A DNA stretch of 64,000 nt from NCBI GenBank assembly GCA_905221615.1, contig CAJNDT010005879.1, positions 186,001 through 250,000 of the forward strand, read 5' to 3'. This DNA comes from Symbiodinium sp. CCMP2592. Taxonomy: Eukaryota; Sar; Dinophyceae; Suessiales; Symbiodiniaceae. The position numbers and the translations under genes are program-made. Below are positions 1 through 12,648 of the stretch, piece by piece. The number at the start of each line of letters is the position of its first letter. The stretch's first letter is position 1. The notes below the pieces were generated by a model that was not told the DNA's origin, made no database searches, and saw nothing but the letters and a program-made list of their open reading frames with translations.

Positions 1-226
1 AAGCGGAGAGTCCGAAACGCGGTCTCGTTTTGGGCCCGGTAAGCAAGAAGCATGTTTGTGTGCCTGGTGGACCCAAAAGTGGGTCCAGTTCACAGCGAAA
101 TCACATCACCAGAGTGTGTTGTTCGGAAGATGGAGAATATTTAGTTTTGGATTTCATGTGCAGGGACAAGGACAAGAGATGGGGATGTTGTTCGAGCGCA
201 CGCAGCTCACCAGTGTTCAACTTTAG

Positions 227-898
227 ATGTGGCACGTGCCTCCAAAACGTTTTTCGTTGTGGTGTGTGCACAAGGGCCCTATGGATTATTTGCCTCGCGA
301 GCCTATCGTCTTTGGGAGGGACTTTATCCTCCGCCTCGGTGAGCGCGTGGCCTATCGAGGCGCGCGCGGCGGCGCCAAGTCTTGCCGACTGGGCCGCGTT
401 ACTCAGGTGGACCAGGCCAGGGCGCAGGTGGGCGTGCATCACTACTGCCGGAAGTCTCTAGCATTAGGATCAAATGGTCCTTGGCACTTGAAGGAGGACG
501 GTTCTCTGACCTCCTCCGAAGGGAGCAGGCCCGCCATTGAGACCGTCACGGTCAAGGATGTCATTACGAAGGTTGACCTGAGCCGAGACGGCGTGTTGGC
601 GGCTGCCACCCACATCGCGGCCGTGGCCGTCGCGATCGACCTTTTGAGGCCCAAGCTTCTTGCCGTCACCCTCTTGGGCAGAGGCGTGCCGCACTCCCTC
701 TACCGCCTGGTTGTGGACCGGGCCACCCAGCGGAGGGAGTACCTCGCGGTGTGCTTCACCGCGGAAGACGGTGAATGGAAGCCGTGGGGCTTCGAAGGGT
801 GGCGGCCGTGCTTCGGCACGCTGTCCGACCCGGTCTTTCCTTGGGGCTTCGTCCGTGCCCTGGGTTCAGGGGCCCGAACTCTTAGTTCAAAGTTCTAG
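227..898 (+). CDS. hypothetical open frame, possible exon
   Basis: An uninterrupted frame of about 223 codons ending in a stop at 896-898. The middle has a hydrophobic run (VAVAIDLLRPKLLAVTLLG) and the C-terminal third is Trp/Arg-rich (DGEWKPWGFEGWRPCFG). I recognise no family. Codon use in the second half is GC-rich at third positions, which fits coding sequence, but open frames of this length also arise by chance in this window. No start context or splice junction could be fixed, so it may be an exon of a gene beginning outside the window. Confidence 0.25.
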   Translation: MWHVPPKRFSLWCVHKGPMDYLPREPIVFGRDFILRLGERVAYRGARGGAKSCRLGRVTQVDQARAQVGVHHYCRKSLALGSNGPWHLKEDGSLTSSEGSRPAIETVTVKDVITKVDLSRDGVLAAATHIAAVAVAIDLLRPKLLAVTLLGRGVPHSLYRLVVDRATQRREYLAVCFTAEDGEWKPWGFEGWRPCFGTLSDPVFPWGFVRALGSGARTLSSKF

Positions 899-3744
899 AA
901 ACCCAGTTTCGGAATTTAGAGTTCCGAACCTGGGGTTCAAACACCACCCCAAAAACCTATGTAGAACCTTTGCGTTGAGAGCATGTTTATGTATGGAGGA
1001 AACAAAAAGCCTCAAAATACTTTTTTTGGCGGGCTTCAGTGGCAGCGGCTGCTGCGCTCTGTCCTTGGCGAAAACCGCGAATCAATGACCGAACGTGCAA
1101 AAAGACAGCGGTGAAACAGAGAGGCAGCAGAAAAGTGAAATGAGTGAAATCAGCGCAAGATTTAAGGCCACCCCATTGATCGTTTCAGCCCTTCAGCATC
1201 GCTGTCCGCACCGCAGCCAGATCGGCCGACACGGCAGACAACCGGAACAGGTACCTGAGAACACGCCGACACGGCTCAATTGATGGACCGAGCGCAAGAC
1301 ATGCTTCGTAGTTGTTTTGGTCAAAGAAGGAGTGCGTGTGAGTGGAGGTCTCATGTGTTCGGATGTTGGTCATTTGTCGTGAAGTTCCAGAAACGAAGAA
1401 GCGGGAGCAATCAGACCTGGAAACACGCTCCATGGGTGAAAGTCCGCGGAAAAGGTCAACTGTTTAAAGAAAAGAAAAGTTCGACCTGGGTTGAACCAGG
1501 TTCAAACCCAATTTTGCATTGTATGCCAGCCAACGATTTTTTCTTCATGGCTGGAGACTCTGCAACGTCCTCCGCAACCGTAAACAAGTTCGCACCCAGT
1601 GCGACGGCTGGCAACACGTAAACAGTCAAGCAAGCAAACTTCAAACTGAAACATGTTGACTGCAATCCCACCCAAAAACCCTGAAAAGATGATGATGCCC
1701 AAACCGTCACGATGACGGTTTAGCTAGACCCTAAAGAATACTGATGGCCAACCGCAAACAACATCAGCCGCAAACCGTGTGTGGGACTTCAAATCCAGCC
1801 GATGCAACCATGCGCAGTGCACGTGCCTAAAACTGATCTAGGCAAAATGTGGCACCCGAGGAACCTTTCCAGAAAAAGTGAAGGCCTATCCCCATCCCAA
1901 GGAAACTGTTCCAGGCTTTCAATTACCGTGAAAAATCTATACCGGAGGTTGGCATTTTCTGAAGTTCTGCAAACGACAACATACATACATAACATATAGG
2001 TTCTTGTTGGTAGAGCAGATCCTTTAGCCTATTTTGCAGAAATGAAAACAATTCCGTCAATGGATTTATCCGCTGGATATGAGGATCTTTTCGAAGAGGA
2101 TCGACAATGTTGTCTTTTAATGCAAGGAAACATTTAAGAATAAATCGCCCCTAAAGCATTATCTTAGGCTGAGGTTCGGATTGTTCTCTGTAAGTCACCC
2201 CAGGCTTTGGGAAGCCCAGCCCGCCATAAAGCCCAAACGCACCAGCTTGGAGTGCAGCTCGAGGTTGGAAGCCTTTAGGACCCTGCATTGTTCATCCAAC
2301 AGCTTCACATGTTTCTGTCTTCAAATTTCTCCCCCCTTCAGGGAAGGGCTCCAGGAGGCACTTCGAACGGTTGCGGGTGGCGAGTTTCAGAAGGAGGGAT
2401 GCAGATGTGGCCATTGAGTTCGGTAATGTCGCTGTCGAAAGACCTCGCAACCCGTGCACCCAACGGCAACAGAAGTGAAACGACGCTTGACATGAACAGT
2501 TCGCAGGTTGCTCTTCCACACATTGAATGAAGTGTCACAACAAATTCGTGTGAATTGCCGGCGCTTAGCATTTTGCCTAAGGGAGTGACAGCGTATATCA
2601 AGTTTTCGAAGTCAGGCTTAGAACGATTAAGCAACTCTGTCCTGTCAGCCCGCGGAACGTCTATTGTGACTTTCGCATCAGCATCTTACGTAGCAAGTTT
2701 TGCATGTTTCAATGGATTCTTCATGCGTGTAGTGCTTGATCCTGTATGTTATTCGACAATGCCCACAGATGCATGTACAATTGTGTCTCCTACCGTACAT
2801 GATGGTTCCAGTCGGAGCATGGGCCGAAAAACAAAACCAAGCATCCTGCATGCCAGACTAAAATGCCAGACATGCTCGCCCATGGAAGCCGGCGCTTTCG
2901 TTGTGCTTCATGTTCAGTGGCGCTGTTGGGCGTGTTATGGTTTTGCCACCTCGCGGTGCCGAAGTTTTCAGATACCATCCTGGAGATTGGAGGTCCGGTG
3001 CATCAAGGCGCCTTTCTAGGTTTCGATGTGGTCGCCTCAGTTCCTAGGCCCCTGGATTCTTTGTGGAGCTGTGAAGCTCCGGGTGCCTGTCAGGGAGCTT
3101 GCAACATGCAGAAGGAGTTCTGGCGGATGCTGCCCTGGATGAGTTCCAGCAGGAGTTGCCTCACTGGTGGCAGAGAATAGGCGGACAAGCGGGCGGGTGC
3201 AGCTTCTCCCGCTTCCAACTCGTCGAAACCCCCCGTGCAGGCGACTACTTCTTGAGACCTGTTGCTGGCGCCTTGCCGAAACGACTTCGAAGTTCTCCCT
3301 GGTCTTTCCTTCGCACAGAGAAGGTGCTGCGAGGAAACGGGCTGGTGAAGAGCGAAGGCGCAAATTCATATGTGCTTCCAAAATACGCTAGGCTGCAAAC
3401 TTTGCAGAAGTTGTCTCTTTGCTTCCAGGTGGTCACTCCTTTCGCAACTTGCGTGCCTGGCTGGAGGCAGCTGTTTTTTTGCATTTAGGGTACTTGAGCT
3501 TTCCAGATCTCGTGTCGCAGGAAGTTTGCAGAGTTTTGGGCCTATCGCAAACGAGAAAAGCTTCGTCACGTTGCCCGCAGCTCTGGATCGACGAGGCTTG
3601 GCCACCGAGCCGGCTCACTCCGCGAAGCAAACGTTCTGCGCCCATCTGGATCTTGCCGGCCACGGAGCAAAATGCACTAGAAGCTTGGCCACACGATGCT
3701 TTTTGAGTGTCCCATGTTGGATTTCTCTTCTCCCATGCTCTGCA
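899..3744. other. no supported gene
   Basis: No frame here shows a recognisable domain or a chain of compatible splice junctions. A short frame at about 3100-3240 (AEGVLADAALDEFQQELPHW, + strand) reads like protein and could be an upstream exon of the gene at 3.76-5.23 kb, but I cannot connect it. Confidence 0.4.
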
Positions 3745-3757
3745 AGACAGGTCGTCC

Positions 3758-5233
3758 AGATGAGCTTGCTCAAAGAGTATCGGCCGCAGGAGATCAAAGC
3801 GCTTATGGGCTTCGAGGTGGGCCAGCTGGTTCTGAGACGCTTGCCAGCTGTCATTCCGCAAGAGCTCCGTGAGCCTCTTACTTACGGAATCTTTGCTGCG
3901 CGGGCGTATGATGCTCTTTGTCAAGTTACGGAGCCGAACCAAGCCTTAGCCGGTGCACCGCCCTGGATACGAAGAATGCTGACGGGTCGTGCCCGGTCCT
4001 GGAAGCGTCCGTACTCACACACGGGCACGACAGCAGAATTCGAAGCCCTGGGCGTGATTCTCCGTCGACTCGTTCCAGGCCCACTACTTCCGCCTATTTT
4101 TGCTGGGCTCGCCGTCAACAGCAATGAGATCGCAGAAGCTCTGGAGCACCGGAAACCCCCGAAGTGGCAGCTCAGGGGATCCCCAGCACCGCAGCCTTTG
4201 CGAGATCTTGCTGGGAATGCATTGGTGCTAGCACTGATTCGTCTTTTCAGCGGTTCGAGGGGAAGGTCTTATGTGCTCACCCTGGATGCTTGGCATCATC
4301 TCTCATTGAACGCGTGAAACCAAACGAACCCCAAAAGTCCGCTGACTAGTAGAAGACCGTAAACTTACGGCTGCTAGCACCTTTCGCACGAGCTCACTGA
4401 GCCGAGGACCGCGCCGCAGCCCTGGCCGCCGGGGATGCAACGGCTGCGGCCAGTGCTCTGCTGAGAGTCCACCGGCTCCTGCCGCCGCAGCAGACGGAAA
4501 CTTGGTGCAAGCGAAAGCCCCTTTTTTGTGCACGTAGCAGCTGTAGCAGGGCTTGCGTGACTTCAAGGATCTGCGGCGAACGCTTGGCAGTGTGGCTGAC
4601 ATGGCTCACGAGAGGATATGGGCTTATCGGCAAGAGGCGCTGTTTCAGAACCCCAGGGAGCCGCCCCCAGCTGTGCGAGTGGCGGAGCTCTTGAGCTGGT
4701 CCCAAACGGATCAGGCCAAGCGTCTCATTGCCTTGGCCGAGATGCGACGAAAGCACAGCTGGGAGACCTCGAGCTGGGAGACATGGGCCCCGGGTCTTCG
4801 GCCCTGGGGATCATTTTCATCTGCGTTTTGGAAGCCCTGGATGGGCTACTGGGCTTTGTCTATCTTGTGGCTTCCTTTCGCCTTGACTTCAATCGATGCA
4901 GTCCGCTGGGCCTCCTGGGTGACTCTGTGTCTCACAGTCTTTGGCCTGCTGCTGCCGCTCTTGCAGTTTATTGGGGCTCCCACGCTTCCCTTCATGTCCA
5001 TCAGCACCTTGTGGACATCCCTCTTGCTGTATTCGTTGATTGCCGGAAGTATTTGGTGGAACCACCTCCTGGGCGGTGCACGTCGCTGGGCCGTTCTGAG
5101 CGGCCAGTTGGCTGCTCAACTCGTAGATCAAGCAGATGCTGCAACTGGCATTGCTTTCCTTACGAGGGATTGGGCGGAGATGGCGCGGCGTTCCCTGGCA
5201 GCCCTTGACCAGGTGCAGACATGCTTTGATTAA
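3758..5233 (+). CDS. multi-exon gene, predicted polytopic membrane protein
   Basis: Three stretches read as successive exons. Exon a, about 3758-4170, includes LLKEYRPQEIKALMGFEVGQ and ends near a CAG at 4170. Exon b, about 4398-4500, includes EDRAAALAAGDATAAASALL. Exon c starts after the acceptor CAG at about 4551 (GLRDFKDLRRTLGSVADMAH) and runs to a TAA at 5231-5233. Exon c has an amphipathic N-terminal part, then at least three hydrophobic spans: WALSILWLPFALTS; WVTLCLTVFGLLLPLLQFIG; and LWTSLLLYSLIAGSIWW. It ends in a soluble tail of about 55 residues. This suggests an integral membrane protein with a cytosolic helical N-terminus. I do not recognise the family; bestrophin-like and mechanosensitive channels were considered without a motif match. 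The 5' end is unknown. Confidence 0.45.
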
Positions 5234-5239
5234 GAACCA

Positions 5240-8200
5240 GCCGAGCCGTAAGAAGTGTGGTTGACACAGCACCCTGGAATCAATTCATGCTAAAGGCTTC
5301 ACAAAGCAGAAAATGCCGGCTTCATGCTATTGAAATGCTGGAGAGAGTTTAGGGGAAGAACATTGCCACTGCGTGGAAGGAGCTCTGTGGCAGCTGGAGG
5401 ACGAGCCTTCATGAGCTGGCGTCAGCATCTCATGTCTAGAATCTAGAAGCCTATGCGATGCTCTTTTCCTGGTGAAGTCGGCGGCCCTTGGAGGTCAAAG
5501 TTGGCAGACCTCCGGCAAGAGCTCGAGGTCGGTAGCCACCGGTCTTCAGCGTTTCAAGTCTATGTGTCTGTGTGAAAGCATCGCAGGATTCCACTCCTCT
5601 CAGCCCGCTGCCTCAGAATGCACTGCACGCCCAAACAATGGAGAATTAGATGTTCGTGCATCGGTAGCCAGAGATTAGTAGCATGCGTGATGTAGGTCAG
5701 TCTGCGTAACCACTGGCCAGTTCAACAGTGATGGTTGGATCGACATATCTACCCGAAGTTGGAGATCTCAACAGGATTAGGGAGGGGCCAATGTTCGGTC
5801 CGAGCATGCCCAAGTATTGGACGCAATTTGATGTGCATGGCACGTTTAGTAATGCTTGGCTTAGCTTAGCTCCATTTTCGGTGCTGTGCGCCATAATGTT
5901 GGTTGTCTTCCTACCCGGGGTTTGGCACATTCGTGGCCTGTGATACGTGCACATAGAAGAAAAACATAGCATACGCGGCCATACGCAGTGACAACGGGGT
6001 TTCCCTCGCTGACGTCGAGTACCTGTGCCTTGAAACCTGGCAGCAGAATTTCAATCAGTTGTTGAAGCAACTTCAAGAGTTGAGAAAACGTTGCCTCCTC
6101 GGAGCACGGTGGTTGGGCCACTTCTACATCCAAGTTTGGAAGCTGTAGCAACAGCAGCAAGAGACGTGTGAGTGAGATGCTTGCAACCTGGAGTTTGTTT
6201 GTCATACTTGTGTTACGTGCCGTTGCTTTGGGCGACGTCTCCCATCCAAACTCACTCCTAGCTCCAAGAAACAGAAGTGAGGCAACGGCAACGGCGTGCA
6301 GAAGACCCTGAAAGATGGCGATCACAGCGACGAGGCCGAGGCAAAGAGTGCCCGCCAAGCGAAGTCTTCCGAACGAATGCCCCGTCTTGAAGATTACTGC
6401 TGCGTGTCCCGTAAAGCCGCACGGTAATGCAGCCAGGACGATCAGGGAGGACACAGGCAGCTCGTCCCAACCCCGGCCTTTGCAGAGACATTCAAGGCCA
6501 CAGGGTCAGCGAGATGTTTCGGGCTTGGAGGAGCCTTCCTATCGGTGTGTTTGTGTGCATGTGTTTTCTCTTCGCAGCGCTGGCCCAAGGGCCGCCTGCG
6601 AGGCCCTGTGGCTCAGCCTTGTAGAAATCCTTAGACTGCTCAACACCGGTATCCATACGTGCCTTGGCCTGACTATTTGTGCCTCTTTGCCGTTTGCTTT
6701 GATCTAGCTGGAAGTCGGTGTGTGGGATCTGATGGTGCTTCAGTGTCTAGAGTCTAGACCTTGAAACAGAAGCGACGGTGGTTGTGCTCTCTCCTGACAT
6801 CAAGCATGCACTGCAGGTAGCCTATGCGGGCTTTGCTTAGGTCTCGCACATGAGGCATCCGGCTGAGAGGGTCATCAGTCGGTTTCACTGTGGCAAGAGG
6901 TTTTTTCTAGATGCTGAGGTCCACTAGATGCTTCCTCACATGCATACTTGTCAGAAACTCGGTGAGCTCGGCCTGGCGAGCAGAGCAAACAAGCGAAGCA
7001 AGTAAGACGCCTCCTTGGAGCCTCAGGTCCTTAACACGCTTCGGATTGTCACCTGTGGAGCTGAAGCTCAGGAGGTACCTTGCACGCAGGTCAGAGTTTT
7101 GCGTATCCTCACTGCAACGTGCACCATGCCAGGAGCACGAGAAGGCAGCACCCGAGCGACGCCTGAACGGCAAGGCCCTCAGAAGGCAGCCAATGGCTGT
7201 TTCTCTTCTTGGTGTTACTGGGCTTAAAGTTGAAACGAGCATAACATGACAGACTGCAAGTTGCGACTGGTAGAGGCGTGTCAGGCTTTGAGGCATTTGA
7301 TGTGGTGGTAGCTGGCTGTGACTTCTTCAGGTCTGAAAGAGCCGTCTTGTCGTTGCAAGTGATTGTGCAGGGAACTTTTGAGATGTTGTGTCCGGCAATG
7401 GCTCTTTAAAGTCAAGACGGGTGGGGGCGTGTTTCGCTTCTGATGTTTGTTCGTGCTTGCGGAGTTTCGAACTGTGTCCCATTCCTTGTGTTGTTTCCGC
7501 CTGTCTCAACGCCGGTTCCGGGTTTTGCCCTCATCGTCGGGGAGTTGGTGATAGCTGATAGAAAGGGTGTTTTTCCGAGCCGGTTGGTTGAAGGCGGGGG
7601 CCCGGCTCTTCACACTGCAAAAACAAGGCAAGTGGACCTCAAGCGTTGACACACCGCAGTCCATGTTCGATAAAAAACTATTGGACCTAGGGCCTTTCAT
7701 GGCAAGCTTGAAGGCTCGAGGCACTGCGAGGCGTTGAACAAGTGGTGCGGTTGAGCGGGGGGCGGCTGGAAGGTCAGTCGCAAGACCGAGCCAGGAAAAC
7801 CGGTGCCCTTCCACCCAACTTGCCCAGTCAACAGTTTGTCCTACACCCAGTCCTTGCGAGAGCCTCTTCTTGTTGGGCTTGCGGGTTTGGTGCATGGTCA
7901 AGCGTGAACCGTCTCGTGATTAGTGTGTTGGGGTGGAGAGGACTCGGAGAGTTTAGGGTTTGGGATTCAAACTTTAGGCTCATGGGTTTTGCAGGTTTGA
8001 AGCAGTAGAGCTTGAGAGTCTCGAGGCTTAAGAGCTTACTAGGCTTCCTGCTTTTTTCGGGTTTAGAGTCCAACGCCTCGGGACCCGGCGTTCCTTCAGA
8101 ACTAAATGTTAGGGGCAGGCATTCGACCTCTCAGCCCCTTCAATGTGGTCTCGTGATACCCACCGTTATGTGGGGGGTTGCACTTGCAGATGGTGCCTTC

Positions 8201-10775
8201 GATTGTCAAAGAACTCAAACTTTGGCAAAGTCAAACGTTTCTTATAAGCGAAGGTTGCAAACAAGTGGTAGTCCGGGAGCTGGAACCGTTGGCCTGTCTG
8301 GCTCGTGTTTGGGTGAAAAGCTGGGGTTTCAGACCGCTTTTAAATGGAGAAACGGGCCGATGCTCGCTTACCATTTCCGCTTGGGGCCCCCACTGATGCT
8401 TATGATGCCCCCTGACAGGTGCCGATAGGGCATCCAATGATGCTCACGATGCTCGGTTACCGGTTCCTCCATGTCTGCTCATGCACGCACCTACAGGCTC
8501 CGATTGGCACCCGACGATGCTGACGATACTCGCTCAGTGGCTCTGATTGGAACCCAGCACGACTCATGATGGTCGCCTACCGGTTGCACCAAGCCACTCG
8601 TGATAGTTAACAATCCGCTTCGGGATATCTTTGCTTCCTGCTTGACGGACTCCTCAGCATGGTTGGTACTTCTGCCGAAAGCGTGCAGTCGCATGACTCA
8701 ATGTAGATCCCCACAACCCTCTCCAAGCGGTCTTTGAGTGCGACCAGACAGTGATTGACCGCGTCAGGGTGGGCACGGGCAGCAAAAGGGGTGAGAGAGA
8801 GGCCATGGCGTCTCGTTGACGACTACGATCGCAAGGAGACGGAGTCCCTCGCCCCACTGTTCCCTCGTACCGTTCCCGAACTGAGTCATGAAGGGGACTG
8901 CCTTCAGATCGAACCCCATAAGGTCATAGAGGATTATCCATGGGTTGAAGCCACACATTGCGCAGCCACAGCTCTCAACGGTATATCCGGGACCTCCGGC
9001 GACCCCAGTCATTCTGAACGTTCCACATCATGTCCTTGTGTAAAAGATGTTCCTTAAGCGTCTTGTGCTTCATTCTGGCCCTTTCTATTGTCGTCTCTGT
9101 CCTGTAGAGGCGTTGCCTCCTGATGTCACCCCTCCCAGGATCTCGCCTCTGTGCTGGCTGATCTGGTCCCTCCATCTTTTTTCGCTGGTTGTCCTGCCTA
9201 GCCTTCGTCCCAGCCCCTCCTCCCCAAGTCCTGGACCAGAACCTGCTTCACCGCGGTTCAGTATGTGCCATGTGTCAAACAGTGGTTTTTCCTGTTCCAG
9301 TCATGAAGCGTCGACATTTGATCGAATGCCTCAAGGTCAACAGTTGAGGGTTTGCGACGGTTTCGTGACGGCTTGTCGACACTGTGCTCTGAGTTTAGGG
9401 TATGTTGCTGTTGCGAAGGCTTTCGATTAATGCTTTGTCGCATGTCTAGGCATATGTCGATTGCAGCTTCTGGATCTGGCTCATGCTTTGGTTTCGGGTT
9501 TAAGCTTAACTCAGTTTTGACGTTGTGGAAGCCCTCCTTCTAGTGTTTTCGATTTCGCACATCTGGGGGCCGGTGCCTTTAGGTTCTGCGCCAAGCAAGT
9601 TTTGTGGGGTTTGTAGCTTCCTAACCCTACTCGGGTTTCGGGTTTAGGGTTTGGTGCTAAACAACAAGCGTTTGGGGGTTCATGGTTCCGTCGACAATCA
9701 GGGTTTAACTGGGCTTAATGTTTGCTACATCTTGTTCAAGCAGCGGCGTACTTGAATCTGTACAGTCTGGAGCTTTTTTTTTTGCTGTTGGCGTTTCGGG
9801 CTTGGGATGTGGCCAGCTTGGCGGATCACAGTTTCTTCTTTGCTCGTCAGGTGCCTACAAGGTGTAAGTCGTTTCGAGGTTGAGGGATCGATTTTAACTT
9901 CCTTAGGGTTGCCAGCTTTCGCTTTTTGGTATGCTGCTTCGCCGATTCGGGGTCTCGCAGGGCTTACTAGTACTTGTGGGCTGCATTACAGCTGGATGTA
10001 TGTTTCATCTGGCAAAACGCCAGATTGTGCTGGTCAGGTCTACTGTTTCGTTTGGATCGCTGGCGCATTTTGGGTTTTGACCTCCTGTTAACGGATTTGC
10101 AGGTTTTGGGGCTCAGACTCCGTCGTTGAGTTTCCAGGCGCGGAATCTTCTTGCTTCACAGTTTGCTCCATCGTTTTGGTGATCTGCTTTTACTGGGAAC
10201 GTTTCTCCAGCTCGGTTGATTTCGCAGATGTACGAACAGACACGGTCAAGGACACAAGTTCCAAGAACATCTGAGGTCACGAATCACCAACCAAGCCCAG
10301 TCATAGGCGCTGAGATCAAAAGTGCCCGGACACCCCCGGCATACAAGTTTCAAGTCCATTGCCCTTCCATGATTAGGAGGCATGAAGACACTGTGTGAAA
10401 AGGCTACTGTAAGATTTTCTGACATGACTAGAGGAGGGTTTCGGTTCTCGACCCTCCGCGAAAGAACGGCTGACTGCGTTGACCATAGAACTTGTCATCG
10501 TTTCGTTGGGTGTCTTGTCTACACGTTAGCTTTCGATCCCGGAAGTTCGGGAGGGGGCCACAAGGCGATCCAAGATTTGGAAAGAAGAGGAGAGTTCCTG
10601 GCGGGGAGGATGTTGGTAGGACACATGTTGTCTGAGAAGTTAGTGGAGGGCTTCTGTGTCCCAATATCACTCGGTCAAACAGCTGACTTTGCTAAGGGCG
10701 GCATGCATCTGAGCACCAGAGCCACAGCAGGCCATATGCGAGGTCCGAGGTGCTCTGACCTTGTTCAGCTTTCGG
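5240..10775. other. long stretch without a supported gene
   Basis: AT/GT-rich with many stops in all frames. It contains scattered TTTAGGG-like words (for example about 7950 and 9640-9660). A minus-strand frame at about 8764-9012 (GFNPWIILYDLMGFDLKAV) reads plausibly but has no recognisable domain. The stretch may be intergenic or contain long introns of the downstream gene. Confidence 0.4.
5861..6454 (-). CDS. possible minus-strand hydrophobic ORF
   Basis: An open frame of 197 codons on the minus strand. The N-terminal half has two hydrophobic spans (LIVLAALPCGFTGHAAVIF and LRLAGTLCLGLVAVIAIFQG) followed by LHAVAVASLLFLG; the second half has a Leu-rich helix (FSQLLKLLQQLIEILLPGF). The composition resembles a small membrane protein, but no family is recognised and it opposes every better-supported gene here. 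It could be chance; listed only because it is longer and more protein-like than most spurious frames. Confidence 0.2.
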   Translation of the reverse strand: MSSLIVLAALPCGFTGHAAVIFKTGHSFGRLRLAGTLCLGLVAVIAIFQGLLHAVAVASLLFLGARSEFGWETSPKATARNTSMTNKLQVASISLTRLLLLLLQLPNLDVEVAQPPCSEEATFSQLLKLLQQLIEILLPGFKAQVLDVSEGNPVVTAYGRVCYVFLLCARITGHECAKPRVGRQPTLWRTAPKMELS

Positions 10776-10777
10776 AA

Positions 10778-11420
10778 ATCCTGCAGGCCCTCGAGCCGAC
10801 TCCTTCGTCGGAGCCCCGGAGGATGCTTTCCAAAGCGCCATCCGAACACAGCTCGGGTTCGAAGCGGTCGCTGCAGGTCGGCACGCTGTGGACAGCAGGG
10901 GTGTTGTGGACAAGAGTGACGACTATAGTGATTCAGATGATCAGTGCCCTGCGATGTTTGTTGGCAGAAGTGAAGCGTCGTCGGCTGGGGCTGCTTGTGC
11001 TGCATATTGCAATAGGGGTTGTTTGTCAGGTACGAGGAAAGACCTTCACACAGGCATCATCGACAACATCATAGAAAACAAGGCTGTGCTGCAATCCTGT
11101 GACGCAGAAATGGCCTTGAGCAGTGTGCTGATGGTAAAAGAGTCAGGGGTGCCGCTACAACCTTCGACAGGCGCTGCTGTGGATGACACTGGCCATGCCT
11201 CCCTGGCATGTAACGATCATGCTGCAGAGCTGGTGGCTCTGCAAAAGAACCTAGAAAAGAGAATGTGGAAGATTGTGGGATCCCTGAACAGTCATCACAA
11301 TCGGTTTATGCGTACGTACATCAGCCCTATCGTCGATTTAGGACTGTATGCACAGCAAACGAAGCCATGCAGACACAGTACACTGTGCTCTAAGCTGCAG
11401 AGACATCTTTTTCAGCATGT
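10778..11420 (+). CDS. hypothetical exon(s) upstream of the TSR array
   Basis: A continuous frame through ADSFVGAPEDAFQSAIRTQL, DKSDDYSDSDDQCPAMFVG and ELVALQKNLEKRMWKIVGSL. It starts just after a CTGCAG at about 10790, a plausible acceptor. It has an acidic Ser/Asp patch and one helical segment. It may be 5' coding sequence of the TSR gene or a separate gene. No domain recognised. Confidence 0.3.
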
Positions 11421-11464
11421 GTTGTTCCAGAAAGCCACCAGTTTTTGTGTAGTACTTCGCAACA

Positions 11465-11735
11465 GTCTTTGGGGGATACGACAAAACTGGGTTGTTCTAT
11501 CCAGAGCTGTGCCAGGTCCATAGCCACGGTGACCAGCAGCACGGCCATGGCTACATAGAGCCACTGCTCTCAGAGCCGCTCACATTTGTCGTTGAAGGGG
11601 ACCCTGGAGACTGCCCTCTGTCATTGCAAATCCTAGAGCTGCGTGAACCCGTTCATCAGCTTTCACGACAAGCTGTATGGCTCATTGCTGGAGATTCGCA
11701 TCTGAGGTCCTCCAAGGACAGAGGTCATGCACGAG
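11465..11735 (+). CDS. hypothetical exon
   Basis: Open frame reading FGGYDKTGLFYPELCQVHS, then GHGYIEPLLSEPLTFVVEGD and ELREPVHQLSRQAVWLIAGD. The composition is that of an ordinary folded protein, in contrast to its surroundings. It lies about 200 bp before the acidic exon of the TSR gene and is on the same strand, so it may belong to the N-terminal region of that protein. No family recognised; boundaries uncertain. Confidence 0.3.
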
Positions 11736-11935
11736 GCCGGACCCATGAGCAGTCGCCTGAACATTCGCGTGCCATGCCGTCGCGTCGCCTTGCCTTGCCC
11801 TGAGGCGTTTCTGCCCGAAGGCTTTCGATGCATTCCATCCGAGAGGCCAGGGAGACGGAAGCGACTGAGGCGCACGGGAACGGGCCTTGGCGCAGCTGCG
11901 CTTTTGCTTACGTCACTTGCGAGAGATCTTGAGAG

Positions 11936-12160
11936 GACGCCGGCCCGACTGGCAATGCCACGGCAGAGGACGAGGACGAGGACGACGAGGAAGGAACAGA
12001 CTCGGACGAGGAAGAGGCCGACGACGGAGCGGTGCAGGAGCTGCTCCTTTGATACGCTCTTGCGATCTCATGGTCTGCTCTTGCCCTGCATGAGGACTGC
12101 GAGTACAATGTCTCGGTCTCAGATGAAGCAGTGTACTATTTTCGTTTGTTTTTGCGCGAT
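11936..12160 (+). CDS. acidic N-terminal exons of the TSR protein
   Basis: Exon 11936-12037 encodes a short linker and a strongly acidic run (AEDEDEDDEEGTDSDEEEAD). The same frame meets a TGA at 12050-12052, but an intron 12038-12094 (57 nt, GA at the 5' end, AG at the 3' end) removes it. The frame resumes with DCEYNVSVSDEAVYYFRLFL at 12095-12160. A GT-AG intron 12161-12226 then joins it to the first TSR (DWGKW). The acidic segment could be a propeptide or calcium-binding spacer; this is inference. The true start codon lies upstream and is not identified. Confidence 0.45.
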
Positions 12161-12226
12161 GTGTGAACCAAGAGATTCCTGATACTGTTGTTATTGATAG
12201 CGGCTGTGTCCAGTGTCCAGTGTCAG

Positions 12227-12648
12227 GATTGGGGAAAATGGACCCAGTGCAGCGAAACCTGTGGCGGTGGGTCACGAAAGAGGTGCGGATGCCATGCAAT
12301 CACTCTGAAGAACAGGCTGTGTCTGATTCAGACTCACCCCCAACACCGGCCCTGCCAGCATAGTGAATCGTAGTAAACCGTGTGAGTTTCAGGACTCGGA
12401 CCGTCAAAACGAAGGCCAGCCCCGTGCAGCCAGGAAGTCGAGCGACCTCCGGCCGGGTTCTTGTTGCCGTTTCTTGCTCTGTACGCTCTGCACAGGCTCA
12501 GAACGGCGGGAAGGCCTGCGAAGCCGCCGAGAAGAAACAGACAGAGGACGCTACATCCCGCCATGACCCGCCTCCGTGCACTTGTGCCTGTTCCCCAGGA
12601 ATGCAACACCAAAGAGTGCCCCGTGGATTGCGTCATTAGCGACTGGCA
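12227..12648 (+). CDS. TSR 1 (class B), four exons
   Basis: The clearest gene model in the window. Exons 12227-12282 (DWGKWTQCSETCGGGSRKR), 12393-12423 (TRTVKTKASP), 12502-12549 (NGGKACEAAEKKQTED) and 12599-about 12648 (ECNTKECPVDCVISDWQ) join in frame into one complete TSR plus the CPVDC linker of the next. Introns are 12283-12392 (GT-AG, with one codon split across it), 12424-12501 (GT-AG) and 12550-12598 (49 nt, GC-AG). CSETCGGG matches the C-x-x-S/T-C-x-x-G O-fucosylation motif. Confidence 0.85.

Noticed and set aside
12164..12226. Hydrophobic frame FLILLLLIAAVSSVQC just before the first TSR, resembling a signal peptide
   Set aside because: No Met precedes it in frame after the TGA at 12164, and a GT-AG intron 12161-12226 joins the upstream acidic exon to the TSR in frame, so the stretch is better explained as intron with a T-rich 3' end.
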